In this document: one piece after another, positions 1-18,000 of the stretch | Position numbering within the stretch: position 1 is the stretch's first letter | Layout: every line of letters starts with the position of its first letter | Assembly (NCBI GenBank): GCA_035536535.1 | Contig: DATLNZ010000073.1 | Span: forward strand, 1 to 40,920 | Reading direction: 5' to 3' | Length of the DNA stretch: 40,920 nt | Origin: Actinomycetota bacterium | Lineage (GTDB): Bacteria; Actinomycetota; JAICYB01 | Position numbers and translations under genes: made by a program | The notes under the pieces: generated by a model | The model's input: the letters and a program-made list of their open reading frames with translations, nothing else | Databases searched by the model: none | What the model was told of the DNA's origin: nothing

Positions 1-3575
<3,575 letters not shown>

Positions 3576-3578
3576 GTG

Positions 3579-6500
3579 TTAGAGCTCCTCCCCGCTCGCG
3601 CGCTCCGGACGGGACAGGTCGATGCCTAGCTCTTCCTGCACCCTGTAGTCCTCGTCTGACTCCTTGACTTCGATCTGCTGGCCGGTCGCCGACAGGACCT
3701 CGACGTTCAGGCACAGCGACTGCATCTCCTTGATGAGCACCTTGAAGGACTCCGGGATGCCCGGCTCGGGGATGTTCTCCCCCTTCACGATGGCCTCGTA
3801 GACCTTGACGCGGCCGAGGACGTCGTCGGACTTGACGGTAAGCAGTTCCTGCAGGGCGAAAGCGGCCCCGTAGGCCTCGAGCGCCCAAACCTCCATCTCC
3901 CCGAACCGCTGGCCGCCGAACTGGGCCTTACCACCCAGAGGCTGCTGCGTGATCATCGAGTAGGGGCCGGTGGAGCGGGCGTGGATCTTGTCGTCCACCA
4001 GGTGGAGCAGCTTCAGGATGTAGATGTAGCCCACCGTGACCGACTGGTCGAACGGCTCGCCGGTGCGCCCGTCAAACAGCTGCGCCCGCCCGTGCTCGTC
4101 GACCAGCTTCGCGGATCCGTTGCCGTTCGTTCCGGCGTGGATGAGGAGGTCCTTGATCTCGTTTTCGCGGGCGCCGTCGAAGACCGGCGTCGCGATGTTG
4201 ATGGGACCCGGCACCTCGCGTGCCGAGGCGTCCCAGCCGGACCCCTTCATCCAGTCGGGCATGCGGTCAAAGCTCCATCCGGACTTTGCCACCCATCCCA
4301 GGTGCGTCTCCAGGACCTGTCCCAGGTTCATCCGCGACGGGACGCCCAAGGGGTTGAGGATGATGTCCACCGGTGTGCCGTCGGGCAGAAAGGGCATGTC
4401 CTCCATCGGCAGGACCTTGGAGATGACTCCCTTGTTGCCGTGGCGGCCGGCGAGCTTGTCCCCGTCGGAAACCTTGCGCTTCTGCGCGACGTAAACGCGC
4501 ACCAGTTGGTTCACACCCGGCGGCAGCTCGTCTTCGTCCTCACGGGTGAAGACCTTGACGGCGATGATCGTGCCGGACTCGCCGTGGGGGACCTTCAAAG
4601 ACGTGTCGCGGACGTCCCTCGCCTTCTCACCGAAGATGGCGCGCAGCAGACGCTCCTCGGGCGTCAGCTCCGACTCACCCTTCGGCGTGACCTTGCCGAC
4701 GAGGATGTCGCCCGGCGCGACCTCGGCCCCCACGCGGATGATGCCGCGGTCGTCGAGGTCCTTGAGCAGCTCCTCGGAAACGTTGGGGATGTCGCGGGTG
4801 ATCTCCTCGGGGCCGAGCTTCGTGTCCCGCGCCTCGACCTCGTGCTCCTCGATGTGAATCGATGTCAGGACGTCGTCGCGGACCAGCCGCTCGGACACGA
4901 TGATCGCGTCCTCGTAGTTGTGCCCCTCCCAGGGCATGAAAGCCACGAGCATGTTGCGGCCGAGCGCGAGCTCGCCGCCCTCGGTGCAGGGGCCGTCGGA
5001 GATGACCTCGCCGGCGGCCACCTTCTGGCCCTCAATGACGATCGGCTTGTGGTTGACGCAGGTGCCCTGGTTGGACCGCTCGAATTTCGCCAGCAGGTAG
5101 GTGCGGTCGGACCCGTCGCGATGGGTGATCGTGATCGACTCCGCCGAGACCTCCTTCACTGTCCCGGCCTGCTCGCACACGACGATCTCGCCGGCCCCAC
5201 GGGCTGCGATCGTCTCCATGCCGGTGCCGATCAGCGGGGCCTCCGTGCGGAGCAGGGGAACCGACTGACGCTGCATGTTCGAACCCATCAGCGCCCGGTT
5301 GGCGTCGTCGTGCTCCAAAAACGGGATCAGGGCCGCGGCCACCGACACGATCTGCTTTGGTGACACGTCCATGTAGTCGATCTTGCCGGGCTCGACCCAG
5401 ACGATCTCGCCGCCCTTGGACCTGCACAGCTCGTGATCGGCCACAAAGCGGCCCTTTTCGTCCAGCGTCGCGTTGGCCTGCGCGATGACGTACTTGTCCT
5501 CCTTATCGGCGGTCAGGTAGTCGATCCGCTCGGTGACGCGGCCGTTCTCCACCTTCCGGTAGGGGGTCTCGATGAACCCGTAGGGGTTCACCCGCGCGAA
5601 GGAGGAAAGGGAACCGATGAGGCCGATGTTCGGGCCCTCGGGAGTCTCGATCGGGCACATCCTGCCGTAGTGCGAGGGGTGGACGTCGCGCACCTCGAAC
5701 CCGGCGCGCTCACGGGACAGACCGCCCGGCCCCAGGGCGGACAGCCGCCGCAGGTGCGTGAGGGAGTCCAGGGGGTTGGTCTGCTGCGAGAACTGCGACA
5801 GCTGCGACGTCCCGAAGAACTCCTTGATGGATGCCGTGAGCGGGCGGATGTTGACCAGGGACTGCGGCGTGATCGCCTCGGCGTCCTGGGTGGACATGCG
5901 CTCCTTGATGACCCGCTCCATCCGGGCCAGGCCGATCCGAACCTGGTTGGCGATGAGCTCGCCCACGGACCGCACCCGGCGGTTGCCGAAGTGGTCGATG
6001 TCGTCGGTGTCGAAGTCGGGGTTGCCCTCGTGCAGCTGCACCAGGTACTTGAGGGCCGAGGCAATGTCTTTGTTGGTGACGACCGTGACGGCGTCGGGCA
6101 GGTTGAGGTCGAGCTTTGCGTTGATCTTGTAGCGGCCGACCTTTGCCAGGTCGTAGCGCTTGGGGTTGAAGTACATGCCCAGCACGAGCGCTCCGGCGGA
6201 CTCGGCCGTGGGGGGCTCGCCAGGGCGGAGCTTGCGGTATATGTCCATCAGCGCCTCGCCCGGCGTGCGGATGGCGTCGCGGTTTAGCGTCTCCAGGAGA
6301 GCCTGGGACTCCCCGAGTTCCTTGAGGATGTCCTCGTTGGGGATCTCCTTGTCCAGGATCTCCCTGTTGAGCTCGACTGCCCCGGTCTTCAGGTCGAACG
6401 TGAAGGCCCGCAGCGCCCGCAGCAGCACGGTTGCGTTCTGGCGGCGCTTGCGGTCGATGCGGACGCCGATCGTGTCCCGGCGGTCCATCTCGAACTCAAG

Positions 6501-7013
6501 CCACGCGCCGCGCGACGGGATCACCCGGCACGAGACGAGCTCTCTGTCCGAGGTCTTGTCCAGAGTGCGGTCGAAGTAGACGCCGGGAGACCTCACCAGC
6601 TGGGATACGACGACCCGCTCGGTGCCGTTGATGACGAAGGTGCCCTTCTCGGTCATCATCGGGAAGTCCCCGAGGAAAACCGTCTGCTCCTTCAGCTCGC
6701 CGGTCGTCTTGTTTACAAAGCGGGCCTTCACGAACAGCGGGGCGGAGTAGGTGATGTCCTTTTCCCGGCACTCCTCCACCGAGTGCTTCGGCTCTTCAAA
6801 CCAGTGGCCGGAGAACTCGAGAGCGAGGTTGCCGGTGAAGTCCTCGATGGGAGAAACGTCACGAAAGGCCTCTCCGATGCCTTCGGACTTAAAGGCCGCG
6901 AAGGAGTCGCGCTGGATCCCGATCAGGTCGGGGAGGTCGAGGATGTCCTTGATCTTCTGGAAAGAAAGGCGCTGCCTGGAACCGGTGCGAGGCGATGCGG
7001 ACACGTCCGCCAA
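3579..7013 (-). CDS. rpoB: DNA-directed RNA polymerase subunit beta
   Basis: This is the beta subunit of RNA polymerase, 1144 residues from the proposed TTG start at 7011-7013. That start has a strong GGGAGG ribosome site 7 bases upstream; the only in-frame ATG, at 7100, lacks one and would add an unconserved basic leader. Beta lobe and fork domains, the [10 protein letters not shown] segment, the GRHGNKGV motif and the C-terminal clamp segment are all present. The rifampicin-binding cluster is recognisable (SQLSQF, then [21 protein letters not shown]), but the residue equivalent to E. coli Asp516 is glutamine (residue 410, codon 5784-5786) and its neighbours also differ. rpoC follows after 3 bases. 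The usual upstream rplJ-rplL genes are absent; instead two promoters lie upstream. Confidence 0.98.
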   Translation of the reverse strand: MADVSASPRTGSRQRLSFQKIKDILDLPDLIGIQRDSFAAFKSEGIGEAFRDVSPIEDFTGNLALEFSGHWFEEPKHSVEECREKDITYSAPLFVKARFVNKTTGELKEQTVFLGDFPMMTEKGTFVINGTERVVVSQLVRSPGVYFDRTLDKTSDRELVSCRVIPSRGAWLEFEMDRRDTIGVRIDRKRRQNATVLLRALRAFTFDLKTGAVELNREILDKEIPNEDILKELGESQALLETLNRDAIRTPGEALMDIYRKLRPGEPPTAESAGALVLGMYFNPKRYDLAKVGRYKINAKLDLNLPDAVTVVTNKDIASALKYLVQLHEGNPDFDTDDIDHFGNRRVRSVGELIANQVRIGLARMERVIKERMSTQDAEAITPQSLVNIRPLTASIKEFFGTSQLSQFSQQTNPLDSLTHLRRLSALGPGGLSRERAGFEVRDVHPSHYGRMCPIETPEGPNIGLIGSLSSFARVNPYGFIETPYRKVENGRVTERIDYLTADKEDKYVIAQANATLDEKGRFVADHELCRSKGGEIVWVEPGKIDYMDVSPKQIVSVAAALIPFLEHDDANRALMGSNMQRQSVPLLRTEAPLIGTGMETIAARGAGEIVVCEQAGTVKEVSAESITITHRDGSDRTYLLAKFERSNQGTCVNHKPIVIEGQKVAAGEVISDGPCTEGGELALGRNMLVAFMPWEGHNYEDAIIVSERLVRDDVLTSIHIEEHEVEARDTKLGPEEITRDIPNVSEELLKDLDDRGIIRVGAEVAPGDILVGKVTPKGESELTPEERLLRAIFGEKARDVRDTSLKVPHGESGTIIAVKVFTREDEDELPPGVNQLVRVYVAQKRKVSDGDKLAGRHGNKGVISKVLPMEDMPFLPDGTPVDIILNPLGVPSRMNLGQVLETHLGWVAKSGWSFDRMPDWMKGSGWDASAREVPGPINIATPVFDGARENEIKDLLIHAGTNGNGSAKLVDEHGRAQLFDGRTGEPFDQSVTVGYIYILKLLHLVDDKIHARSTGPYSMITQQPLGGKAQFGGQRFGEMEVWALEAYGAAFALQELLTVKSDDVLGRVKVYEAIVKGENIPEPGIPESFKVLIKEMQSLCLNVEVLSATGQQIEVKESDEDYRVQEELGIDLSRPERASGEEL

Positions 7014-7126
7014 TCGTCTCCCTCCCTTCGGGGGTCCGTTTATCTGATCCGGGAACCGCGGGGGCCAGGCGCGGGGCGCGCGGCACGACGAAATCGACAA
7101 CGGGCCCCGGACATGGCGGAACGGCC

Positions 7127-7155
7127 AGTATAGACGCGAGCTATACCGGCGTCAA
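7127..7155 (-). promoter_or_regulatory. Proximal sigma-70-type promoter for rpoBC
   Basis: Read on the minus strand, a -35 box TTGACG (7150-7155) and a -10 box TATACT (7127-7132) are separated by exactly 17 bases. This is close to the housekeeping consensus. Transcription would start near 7120, giving a leader of about 105 bases before the rpoB TTG start. No terminator is visible between this promoter and rpoB. Confidence 0.8.
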
Positions 7156-7190
7156 GAGACGATGGCAGCTTCCCAATCGCGGATGCGTAG

Positions 7191-7220
7191 TTGATACACC
7201 GGATGCGTCGGCCGAGTCAA
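7191..7220 (-). promoter_or_regulatory. Distal sigma-70-type promoter for rpoBC
   Basis: On the minus strand a -35 box TTGACT (7215-7220) and a -10 box TATCAA (7191-7196) stand 18 bases apart. It lies about 65 bases upstream of the proximal promoter and just after the lipoprotein gene. It is weaker than the proximal site in its -10 box. Tandem promoters would let rpoBC be tuned separately from the eno-side genes. Confidence 0.55.
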
Positions 7221-7261
7221 GGCTCCAGACGTCCTGGGAGGCGTAACCGCAGGTCAGGGGG

Positions 7262-7864
7262 TCAGGAAACCTGGATGCGGAACAGCCAGCAGGGCTGGCC
7301 GTTGCCGGTCCACGCGGCGCAGAGGTCCACGTGCCACTCGCCCGGATCCAGGTCGATGGTCAGCGTCGTCTCCCTGGCGGGGTCGATCTGCTGTGTCGGG
7401 TACGAGTTTCTTTCCCCCTGAAAGGGCCGGATCGACTCGGAGTCGGGAGGCCGGTCGGCGTCGACCACGAGCAGGACCGCCTCCCCGCGGCGGACGGCCA
7501 AGCCGGCCGGCTGGGACGGCGGGGGGAAGTCCTGGCAACGGCTGGCGGCGCCGGACGTCCAGCAGTACGAGGCCGGGGCTCCCGCCTGCGTGCCGGCCGC
7601 AGCGCGGATCGAAGTCGAGCGGGGCGGCGCCAGGGGGACCGCGGTGGGCCCGGGCGTCGCTGTCGGGGGGGGCGTGGGCCGCGGCGTCGGCGTCACGCCC
7701 GGGGCCAGCGTGTGAACGGCCACACGTTGGGGGCCGGGCGTGGGTGAGTCGAACTGCACGAGCGGGGCATCGTCGGAGTCGACGCCCTGGCCGCCGCAGG
7801 CGGCCAGTGCGATGAGCGCGATCACGGCCAGTGCCCGTCTCGGCACCCTTGTGCGGGCCGGCAT
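7262..7864 (-). CDS. Putative lipoprotein with a proline/threonine-rich stalk
   Basis: A 200-residue predicted lipoprotein of unknown function. The ATG at 7862-7864 is chosen because it puts a basic stretch and hydrophobic helix directly before the lipobox LAAC (Cys23); the reading frame continues upstream, but a start there would overlap divIC. After the cysteine comes a low-complexity linker rich in Pro and Thr (about residues 45-85, TPTPRPTPPPTATPGPT), typical of an extracellular spacer, followed by a compact C-terminal domain with four cysteines (CW, RCQ, DLC, PCW) that could form two disulfides. The C-terminal part looks like a small beta-sandwich, but I do not recognise a family. It starts 8 bases after divIC and is the last gene before the rpoBC promoters. 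Confidence 0.7.
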   Translation of the reverse strand: MPARTRVPRRALAVIALIALAACGGQGVDSDDAPLVQFDSPTPGPQRVAVHTLAPGVTPTPRPTPPPTATPGPTAVPLAPPRSTSIRAAAGTQAGAPASYCWTSGAASRCQDFPPPSQPAGLAVRRGEAVLLVVDADRPPDSESIRPFQGERNSYPTQQIDPARETTLTIDLDPGEWHVDLCAAWTGNGQPCWLFRIQVS

Positions 7865-7872
7865 CGGCGGGC

Positions 7873-8286
7873 TCAGTCGCCGAACAGGTCCGTGACCCAG
7901 TCCCAGGCTCTGGACGGCCACGGACGCTTCGGCTGCCCGGTGGCCCGGACCGCCGGCGACGGGCTGGGGGTGGCCACCAGCAGGTAAGCCTGTTCCCCCG
8001 GCTTCACGAGTCCGAGCCTGGCACGCGCGAGCAGCTCGAGCTCCCCCGGATCCTGCAGCCGGTCCACCTGGCGCTCGAGCCGCCGGTTCTCCTCGGTGAG
8101 CACCTCCAGCCGCGTCTCGAGCCTGGCCATCCGGGTCCGCTGGACGACGAGCTGCTTCGTCGGGAAGAAGACGAGAAAGGCCGCGATGACGAGTCCGATC
8201 CCGAGCAGGGTCCGGCGTTGCGGGTCCTTTTCACGGGCGGGCCGGGAAGAGCCGACGGCCTCCCGCACCTTGGTGATCACTGCCAC
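7873..8286 (-). CDS. DivIC/FtsB-family septum formation protein
   Basis: A 137-residue bitopic membrane protein of the septum formation initiator (DivIC/FtsB) family, which joins FtsL and FtsQ/DivIB in the division complex. A basic cytoplasmic N-terminus leads to one membrane helix (about residues 27-42) and then a periplasmic coiled coil (about 45-85, with [20 protein letters not shown]) ending in the family-typical segment [17 protein letters not shown]. The rest is a Pro/Ser-rich tail. The GTG at 8284-8286 overlaps the end of eno by 10 bases; a second in-frame GTG at 8278-8280 would give a 4-base GTGA overlap and is an equally plausible start. The eno-divIC pairing is characteristic of actinobacteria and supports the call. 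Confidence 0.88.
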   Translation of the reverse strand: MAVITKVREAVGSSRPAREKDPQRRTLLGIGLVIAAFLVFFPTKQLVVQRTRMARLETRLEVLTEENRRLERQVDRLQDPGELELLARARLGLVKPGEQAYLLVATPSPSPAVRATGQPKRPWPSRAWDWVTDLFGD

Positions 8287-9635
8287 GAGGTCGCGGACTC
8301 CTGGTCCGCCGCCGGCGGCTGCGCCTCGTCAGACGGAACTCCGACGTCCAGCGGCAGCGCCGTCCAACCCGCGTACCTGGCCCCCGATCCGAGCTCCTCC
8401 TCGATGCGCAACAGTTCGTTGTACTTCGCGGTGCGCTCGCCGCGTGCGGGGGCGCCCGCCTTGATCTGGCCCACACCGGTGGCCACGGCGAGATGGGCGA
8501 TTGTCGTGTCCTCGGTCTCGCCCGAGCGGTGGGACATCATTGCCGACCAGCCGGCCCGTCTCGCCAGCGCGATTGTGTCCAGCGTCGCGGTGAGCGTGCC
8601 TATCTGATTCGGCTTCACCAGCACTGCGTTGGCGCAGTCCTCCTCAATGGCACGCGCCAGCCGGTCGGGGTTGGTCACGAGAAGGTCGTCGCCCAGCAAC
8701 TGGACCCGGTGCCCCATGCGCTCCGTGAGCTCCGCCCAGCCGTCCCAGTCCTCCTCCGCGCACCCGTCCTCGATGGAGACGATCGGGTAATCGGCGATGA
8801 GGCGGTCCAGGAAGTCGGTCATCTGTGCCGGCGAGATGACCTGTCCCTCCACGGAATAGGACCCGTCCTGCCACAACTCGGTCGCCGCGACGTCCAGCGC
8901 GAGGACCACGTCACGGCCGGCCTCGTAGCCGGCGACCTCGACGGCCTCGACGATGAGGTCCAGCGCGTGGCGCGTGGACTGGACGTCCGGGGCGATGCCC
9001 CCTTCGTCGCCGACGTTGACGTTCAGTCCGCTGGACCGGGCCTGGGACCGCAGACAGGCGTATATCTCCGCTCCCGCGCGCAGCGCGTCGGCGAACGTGG
9101 GAAGTCCTATCGGGGCGACCATGAACTCCTGGACGTCCACCGCATTGTCGGCGTGCGCACCGCCGTTGATGACGTTGAAGTAGGGAACGGGCAGGATCCC
9201 GGACCCGGGACCTCCCAGGTACCGGTGCAGGGAGAGCCCGGTGTGGCCGGCCACGGCCTTGGCCGCCGCCAGAGAGACGCCCAGGACGGCGTTCGCCCCC
9301 AGGGACGCGAGGTTGGGGGTGGCGTCCATGACGGACAGGGCGTCGTCCAGGCCCCGCTGGTCCACGGCGTCGCGGCCGAGGATCTCCGGTGCGATCCGGT
9401 CCCGGACCGCCTCCACCGCGCGAAGCACTCCGCGACCCCCGAATCTGTGGTCGCCGTCGCGCAGTTCGTGGGCCTCGTGGGCACCGGTGGACGCGCCGGA
9501 GGGGACGGCCGCGCGGCCGAGCGCTCCGGACTCCAGCCGCACCTCCACCTCGATCGTGGGGTTTCCGCGTGAGTCCAGGATCTCCCTCGCCCAGACACGC
9601 TCGAGGGTGGTGGGTGCAACGGGTGAGCTACGCAA
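8277..9635 (-). CDS. eno: Enolase (phosphopyruvate hydratase)
   Basis: Enolase interconverts 2-phosphoglycerate and phosphoenolpyruvate in glycolysis. The sequence carries [12 protein letters not shown] near the N-terminus, the mobile loop SGASTG, the catalytic and metal-binding segments [13 protein letters not shown] and [10 protein letters not shown], the catalytic lysine in LVKPNQIGT, the loop [19 protein letters not shown], and [20 protein letters not shown] near the C-terminus. The TTG at 9633-9635 is preferred because GGAGG lies 6 bases upstream; it gives 452 residues and overlaps mazG by 8 bases. Translation could also begin elsewhere in this short leader. The C-terminal extension after the last conserved helix, rich in Pro, Ala and Gln, is longer than in most enolases. 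Confidence 0.97.
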   Translation of the reverse strand: MRSSPVAPTTLERVWAREILDSRGNPTIEVEVRLESGALGRAAVPSGASTGAHEAHELRDGDHRFGGRGVLRAVEAVRDRIAPEILGRDAVDQRGLDDALSVMDATPNLASLGANAVLGVSLAAAKAVAGHTGLSLHRYLGGPGSGILPVPYFNVINGGAHADNAVDVQEFMVAPIGLPTFADALRAGAEIYACLRSQARSSGLNVNVGDEGGIAPDVQSTRHALDLIVEAVEVAGYEAGRDVVLALDVAATELWQDGSYSVEGQVISPAQMTDFLDRLIADYPIVSIEDGCAEEDWDGWAELTERMGHRVQLLGDDLLVTNPDRLARAIEEDCANAVLVKPNQIGTLTATLDTIALARRAGWSAMMSHRSGETEDTTIAHLAVATGVGQIKAGAPARGERTAKYNELLRIEEELGSGARYAGWTALPLDVGVPSDEAQPPAADQESATSWQ

Positions 9636-10482
9636 TAGAGTCCTCCAGGCCCTTGGCCTTGTCCCAGTATTCCGCCCAGTCGCGCTGCGACAAGGATTCG
9701 AGCTCACGGCCGTCCGCCGCAGCCATCTCCTCCATCGCGTCGAAACGCCTGCGGAAAAGGTCCGCCGAGCGCCGCAGGGCGGTCTCCGGCTCGACGCCCA
9801 CCTTGCGCGACAACGCCACCGCCGCCAGCAGCACGTCGCCGACCTCGGCCTCCAGCCGGTCCGCCCTGGGGTCGTCGCGGGCCATCTCCTCGTGCAGCTC
9901 GGACAGCTCCTCGTCCAGCTTCGCGGCCGCGGCGTCGGCGGAGGACCAGTCGAAGCCGGTCTGGGCCGCCCGCCGGACCAGTTTCGCCGCCCGAGAGAGG
10001 GCGGGCATCGCGCTGGGGATCCCGTGCATCACGGACGTCCCCTTCTGGGCGCGTTTGGACTTCTCCCAGTTGGCCAGTACTTCGTCGGAGCGCGACACCT
10101 TCACGTCGCCGAAGACGTGCGGATGGCGCGTCACGAGTTTTGTCCGCAGCCCCGACACGACGTCGGTGATCGTAAAGGCGCCGGAGTCCGCCGCCACCTG
10201 AGCGTGAAGCACGACCTGCAGCAGCACGTCGCCAAGCTCCTCGCGCAGGGCTTGCGGGTCCTTTGTGTCGATGGCCTCGAGGACCTCGTATGTCTCCTCG
10301 AGCAGATACCGGGCGAGGCTTTCGTGGGTCTGTTCCCGGTCCCAGGGACAGCCGCCGGGGGACCGCAGCTGCGCGATGACCTCGACCAGGCGCCGGAACG
10401 GCTCGGGGGCCGGTTCGACCACCTTCGAGGCGACCTCGGGAGCCAGGGCAGGGCCCCGGGGGCCGGGCACCTCGGCGCTCAT
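9628..10482 (-). CDS. mazG: Nucleoside triphosphate pyrophosphohydrolase MazG
   Basis: MazG hydrolyses (d)NTPs to the monophosphate and pyrophosphate, cleaning the nucleotide pool. The 284-residue protein from the ATG at 10480-10482 has the two tandem MazG domains of the full-length form. The first has [12 protein letters not shown], then [12 protein letters not shown] and [17 protein letters not shown], carrying the acidic residues (EExxE and ExxD) that bind Mg. The second has [13 protein letters not shown] and [17 protein letters not shown] with the same acidic pattern. The order foldase-mazG-eno, with 16 bases before mazG and an overlap into eno, matches the actinobacterial mfd-mazG-eno region. 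Confidence 0.95.
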   Translation of the reverse strand: MSAEVPGPRGPALAPEVASKVVEPAPEPFRRLVEVIAQLRSPGGCPWDREQTHESLARYLLEETYEVLEAIDTKDPQALREELGDVLLQVVLHAQVAADSGAFTITDVVSGLRTKLVTRHPHVFGDVKVSRSDEVLANWEKSKRAQKGTSVMHGIPSAMPALSRAAKLVRRAAQTGFDWSSADAAAAKLDEELSELHEEMARDDPRADRLEAEVGDVLLAAVALSRKVGVEPETALRRSADLFRRRFDAMEEMAAADGRELESLSQRDWAEYWDKAKGLEDSIA

Positions 10483-10498
10483 AGCGCCTGTGCCGGCG

Positions 10499-11455
10499 TC
10501 ACTCGGGCAGCGACTGCGGCCCTCTGGTGACCAACAGCTCCTCGGCGTCGAACTTTCCGTACTTCGGATTGACGACGATCTTCGCCCCCTTGAGCTCGCG
10601 CTCCAGAAACTGCTGCAGCGCCTGCTCCCGGGCCTGCTGGGATAGCTGCTGCTCGATTTGAGGGCGCACCTCCTCAAAGGGAGCGGTCCGCCGCTCGCGC
10701 ACCTGATAGACGGCGAAACCGCCGGCGACCTGAAGGGGGCCGACGATCCCCCCGATGGGAGCCGCCTGCACCTGCTCGCCGGCGGGACCGAATTGCTCGG
10801 CCGACAACCAACCCACGTCGCCCCCCGAGCGGGCGGCGGGGTCCACCGACTGCGCCCGGGCGATCTCGGCGAAGGGGCGTCCCGAGTTCACCTGCGCCAT
10901 CGCCTGCTCGGCCTCCGGGCGTGTCCGCAGGGTCATCTGGGACACCCGCACCTCGGGGAACCGGCTGGGGTTCTGGTCGTAGAACGACCTCGATACGGCC
11001 TCGTCCAGGCGGACGTCCTTCGCCGCGATCTCGGCGATGCGCTGCTGCAGCGCGTTGCGCCTGATCAGCACCCGGAGGCGATCCCGCGAGATCTTTCTGG
11101 ACTTCAGGATCTCCTCGAAGGCCTCTTCGCCGCCGACCTGCGCGCGGGCCTGCTCGATGTCGCGGTCCACGTCGGCCTCGGTCACCGAGATCCGGTTGCG
11201 CTCGGCGTACTGGCGCGACACCTCCGTGCGGATCAGAGTCCCGAGGATCTGCCGGCGGAGCTGGCCGCGGCCGCTCGCTTCCTTGAGGAACTCCTTGGCC
11301 TCGGGGTCCTCCCGCAGCTGGAGCACTTCCTGCTCGACCTCCGACTCCGGGATCTTCTCGCTGTTGACGATCGCAGCCGCGGGGGTCAGCGCCGCGCAGG
11401 AGGTGGCCGCGAGGGCGCAGGCGGCAGCAAGGACAATGAGGTGCCGGGAGCGCAT
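10499..11455 (-). CDS. SurA/PrsA-like peptidyl-prolyl isomerase lipoprotein
   Basis: A secreted foldase of 318 residues. The ATG at 11453-11455 gives a basic-hydrophobic signal peptide ending in ATSC (Cys20), a somewhat weak lipobox, so the protein is probably a lipoprotein but could be soluble or membrane-tethered. An upstream ATG (11480-11482) would only lengthen the n-region. Residues about 25-180 form a SurA_N-like helical domain (VNSEKIPESEVEQEV and following); about 185-285 form a parvulin (PpiC-type) rotamase domain with VSQMTLRT, SVDPAARSGGDVGWL and GFAVYQVRERR. It probably helps fold exported proteins. It begins 52 bases after mfd ends and is followed by mazG, an order found in other actinobacteria. 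Confidence 0.85.
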   Translation of the reverse strand: MRSRHLIVLAAACALAATSCAALTPAAAIVNSEKIPESEVEQEVLQLREDPEAKEFLKEASGRGQLRRQILGTLIRTEVSRQYAERNRISVTEADVDRDIEQARAQVGGEEAFEEILKSRKISRDRLRVLIRRNALQQRIAEIAAKDVRLDEAVSRSFYDQNPSRFPEVRVSQMTLRTRPEAEQAMAQVNSGRPFAEIARAQSVDPAARSGGDVGWLSAEQFGPAGEQVQAAPIGGIVGPLQVAGGFAVYQVRERRTAPFEEVRPQIEQQLSQQAREQALQQFLERELKGAKIVVNPKYGKFDAEELLVTRGPQSLPE

Positions 11456-11507
11456 CAGGCGGGACGATATCACGCGCACCATCGACCGGCGGAGGTGTCC
11501 AGGTCCT

Positions 11508-14942
<3,435 letters not shown>

Positions 14943-14967
14943 GGCCTCCTATCAGGGAAACGCGGAC

Positions 14968-14994
14968 AGGGCCCGGTCCGAAGAACCGGGCCCT
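14968..14994 (-). terminator. Strong hairpin between the cyclase/ATPase gene and mfd
   Basis: A perfect 10-base inverted repeat, AGGGCCCGGT and ACCGGGCCCT, encloses a 7-base loop. It begins 21 bases after the end of the upstream minus-strand gene and ends 25 bases before the mfd start. Only a short T run follows, so it is a GC-rich, possibly imperfect terminator or a partial read-through attenuator. A role in protecting an mRNA end is also possible. Confidence 0.6.
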
Positions 14995-15014
14995 TATCGA
15001 CTGCGGCGACCAGT

Positions 15015-18000
15015 CTAGCGGGGGGCCGGGGAGCCCTCGTCCGGAGTGACTGGGGGTAGTGGCCGGTGGTTGAGCCAGATCCGCGTCATACCGACTGCAG
15101 CCCACGCCAGTCCGAAGGCCACACCGGCGGCCGCCGCGGAGGGGACTCGCGGGCTGGAAAGGGCGAGGAACAGCCCGAGCGATGTCAGTCCGACGAGCAA
15201 TGCCGGCCAGCGCAACGGGGGGTCGTGCACCACCAGGGCGCCCGCGACGAGCAGAAGGCCCAGCACGACCAGAGGCAGGGCGGCCAGGCCCCACAAACCG
15301 AAACCGAAGCCTCCGCCGGTGCGCGACACGGCGAGCGCGTGCATGGCGCCGATCGGGGCCCAGGTCCCGATGAGCAGCCATCCGATCGAGGTGGCGCGCC
15401 AGAGACCCGGCAGCTTCCGCGCGAACGTCCCCAGCAGGACGCAAACCACCACCACCGCTGCCGGAGGGCCAATGAGGGAAACAGTGGCCAGGTCGGTCCA
15501 CGCTGTGACGAGTCCGGCGACGGCCGCCGCGATGGCCATCAGGCGCGGCAGCCCGGTCCCGGGGAGCCTCTTCAGCACCCACACGAGCAGCCACGCCAGA
15601 AGCAGGGTCGAGGCCACGCCGGCGCTGCGGGTCTTCAGCCCCAGCCAAAAGGACAGCAAGGACGCCGGTGTGGCCCCGAGGACCCAGCGACTGGCCCCGT
15701 CCAGCTTCCTCGTCCTGGAGACCACCAGATGACGCACTCCTCCTGCCAGAAACCATCCGATGACGCTGAGCAGTACGGCCAACCCGTGGCCCCAGGGCTT
15801 CGTGGCGAACGCCAGCGACCATGCAACGCCGGCGACCACGGTTCTCGTGCCGCCGGCTCTGTCCAGCCTGATGATCAGATCCATTACACCGATGAGGAAG
15901 CGTTCGGAGGAGTCTCCGGCGGCGTCGGCCATCCGGTAGATCTCGGCTCTGTGGTGATCGGCGGCGGCGCGGTCGCCGCGCCTGAAATCGTTGAAGATGA
16001 GCTCGCGCAGGTTCGTCCGGACCGACTCGTCATCCTCCAGGTCGCGGAAGATGGACAGGCTCTGCTCGAGGAGAGACTTGCCCAGGTGCGGGTCGCCCGT
16101 GCTTCCGCTGATCGTGCCGAGGGTCATCAGAGAGGAGGCTTCCAGCCGGCGGTCACCGAGCTCTCGGGCGAGCCCGAGCGCCTCGCCGGCCGCCTCCTTT
16201 CTGTGCCTTTCGTTGCCCGACCTGACGCGCACTTGGAGCAGTCCGGCCAGAGCGGTCTTGTCGCCTCTCGCCTCTACGAACTGCCTCCGCGACTCGTCCA
16301 CCTGGGACCGGCCCATCAGCGAGCGGAAGAACGCGAGGGGCCCGCCCTTGGTGCGTTCCACTCGGTACTCCAGGTCCGCCAGAGTCGTCTCGTCACCCAA
16401 GGCTTGCGCGAGGGCGATCGCCTCGTCGGCCAAGGGCCTGCGCGTGGGATCCAGATATGCGACGTCCGTTACCTCGACCAATACGTCCAGCAGCAGGCGT
16501 TGATCACCAAGCGCGCGGGCCGTTTGCTCTGCTTCGCGGAGCCAGGCATCCCGGTCCCCTTTGGACCTCGCAGGCCCCCCCTGGTGTCCCGTCGAGAACC
16601 CACTCATGAAATCGCTCACAGCCCCCGAGGTGCGAGCACGGGGGTCGGGAGGGGATGTGTCGGCGGCCGCGATGGGCATCGTCGGAGCCGAAGGCGAGGT
16701 GGCGACCGCGGCCAAACCCTCCTTTTGGGATACGGGAGCGGACGTGCCCGTGGGGGTCAGACGAACCTGCCCCAGCAGGCTCATGACCCTTTGTGCGGAG
16801 CCGGGCGCAGAGGCGGCGACGGACCGTGCCAGCCACATCCGGCCTTCACGGAAGTGGCTGTGCACTCGCCAGAACCTGCTCAGCCGCCCCGCCAGGCTCA
16901 CCCCCAGCGCGGGGTCGGCCCCGTCCATCAGGGTCCGCTCCAGCACGGCACGAAAGTTGTCGTGGTCGGCCTCCAGTCTTTGGAGCCACACGATCTGTTC
17001 GCGCTCTCTTAGGTGCGCGTCGGCTCGCTCTGCCTGTTTCAAAAACCACGCCGCGTGGCGTCGACGGGTGTCGACGTCTTCCCCCGTTTCGTGCAGCTTC
17101 TCACCCGCGAATTCCCGGATCGTCTCCAACAACTCAAACCGCAGGACGCCCGGAGGTGACACGGCACGCCGGATCAGACTCTTGTCCACCAGCGAGTGCA
17201 GCACGTCGGCGATTTCTGGGCCCCCGCCAACGACGGCGAAGGCTGCTTCCGCCTCGAACCCGCCGCGGAACACGGCGACGCGGCGCAACACCTTTCGCTC
17301 GCCCTCATCGAGAAGGTCGTAGCTCCAGCCGATCGTCTGGCGAAGCGATTGGTGCCGCTCCGGCAGGTCCTCCGGACCCCGGGGAAGAGCCTCCAGGCGG
17401 CTCTCCATCCTGGACAGCATCTCGTGGGGGCCGAGCACCTTTGAGCGCGACGCGGCCAGTTCGATCGCCAGCGGCAGTCCGTCCAGCCGCGCGCAGACCT
17501 CGGCGACGGCGGGCGCGGAGGACTCGTCGAGCTGGAAGTCGGGGTTGACCGACATCGCGCGCTGCACGTAGAGCCGGACGGCGTCGCTGGACGAGACATC
17601 CTCGAGCGACGCGGCGGTGGTCGCCGGGAGCTCCATTGGCTGCAGAGGCATCTCCTGCTCGCCGGACAGGTGCAGGGGCTCGCGGGACGTGACCAGCACG
17701 GTCACGTCCGGACACGTGGCCAGCAGGTCCCGGACGAACGACGAGGCCTCCATCACCTGCTCGAAGTTGTCCAGGACGACAAGGCGTCGCTTCGTGCGCA
17801 GCTCAGACAGCACGGACTCCGCCGCCCCGGCCCCCGGGCTCTCCCGTATCCCCAGTGCCTGGGCGACGGCCCGCGGCACGTCCTCGGCGTTGGTCACCGA
17901 CGCCAGAGGGACGAACCACACACCGTCGGCGAAGTCGTCGGCCGACTCCGCCGCGACCTGCAACGCCAGCCTGGTCTTGCCCATGCCACCCGGACCGGTG

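Noticed and set aside
3981-6287. Long plus-strand frames opposite rpoB
   Set aside because: No conserved domain, no ribosome site; they are antisense shadows of rpoB.
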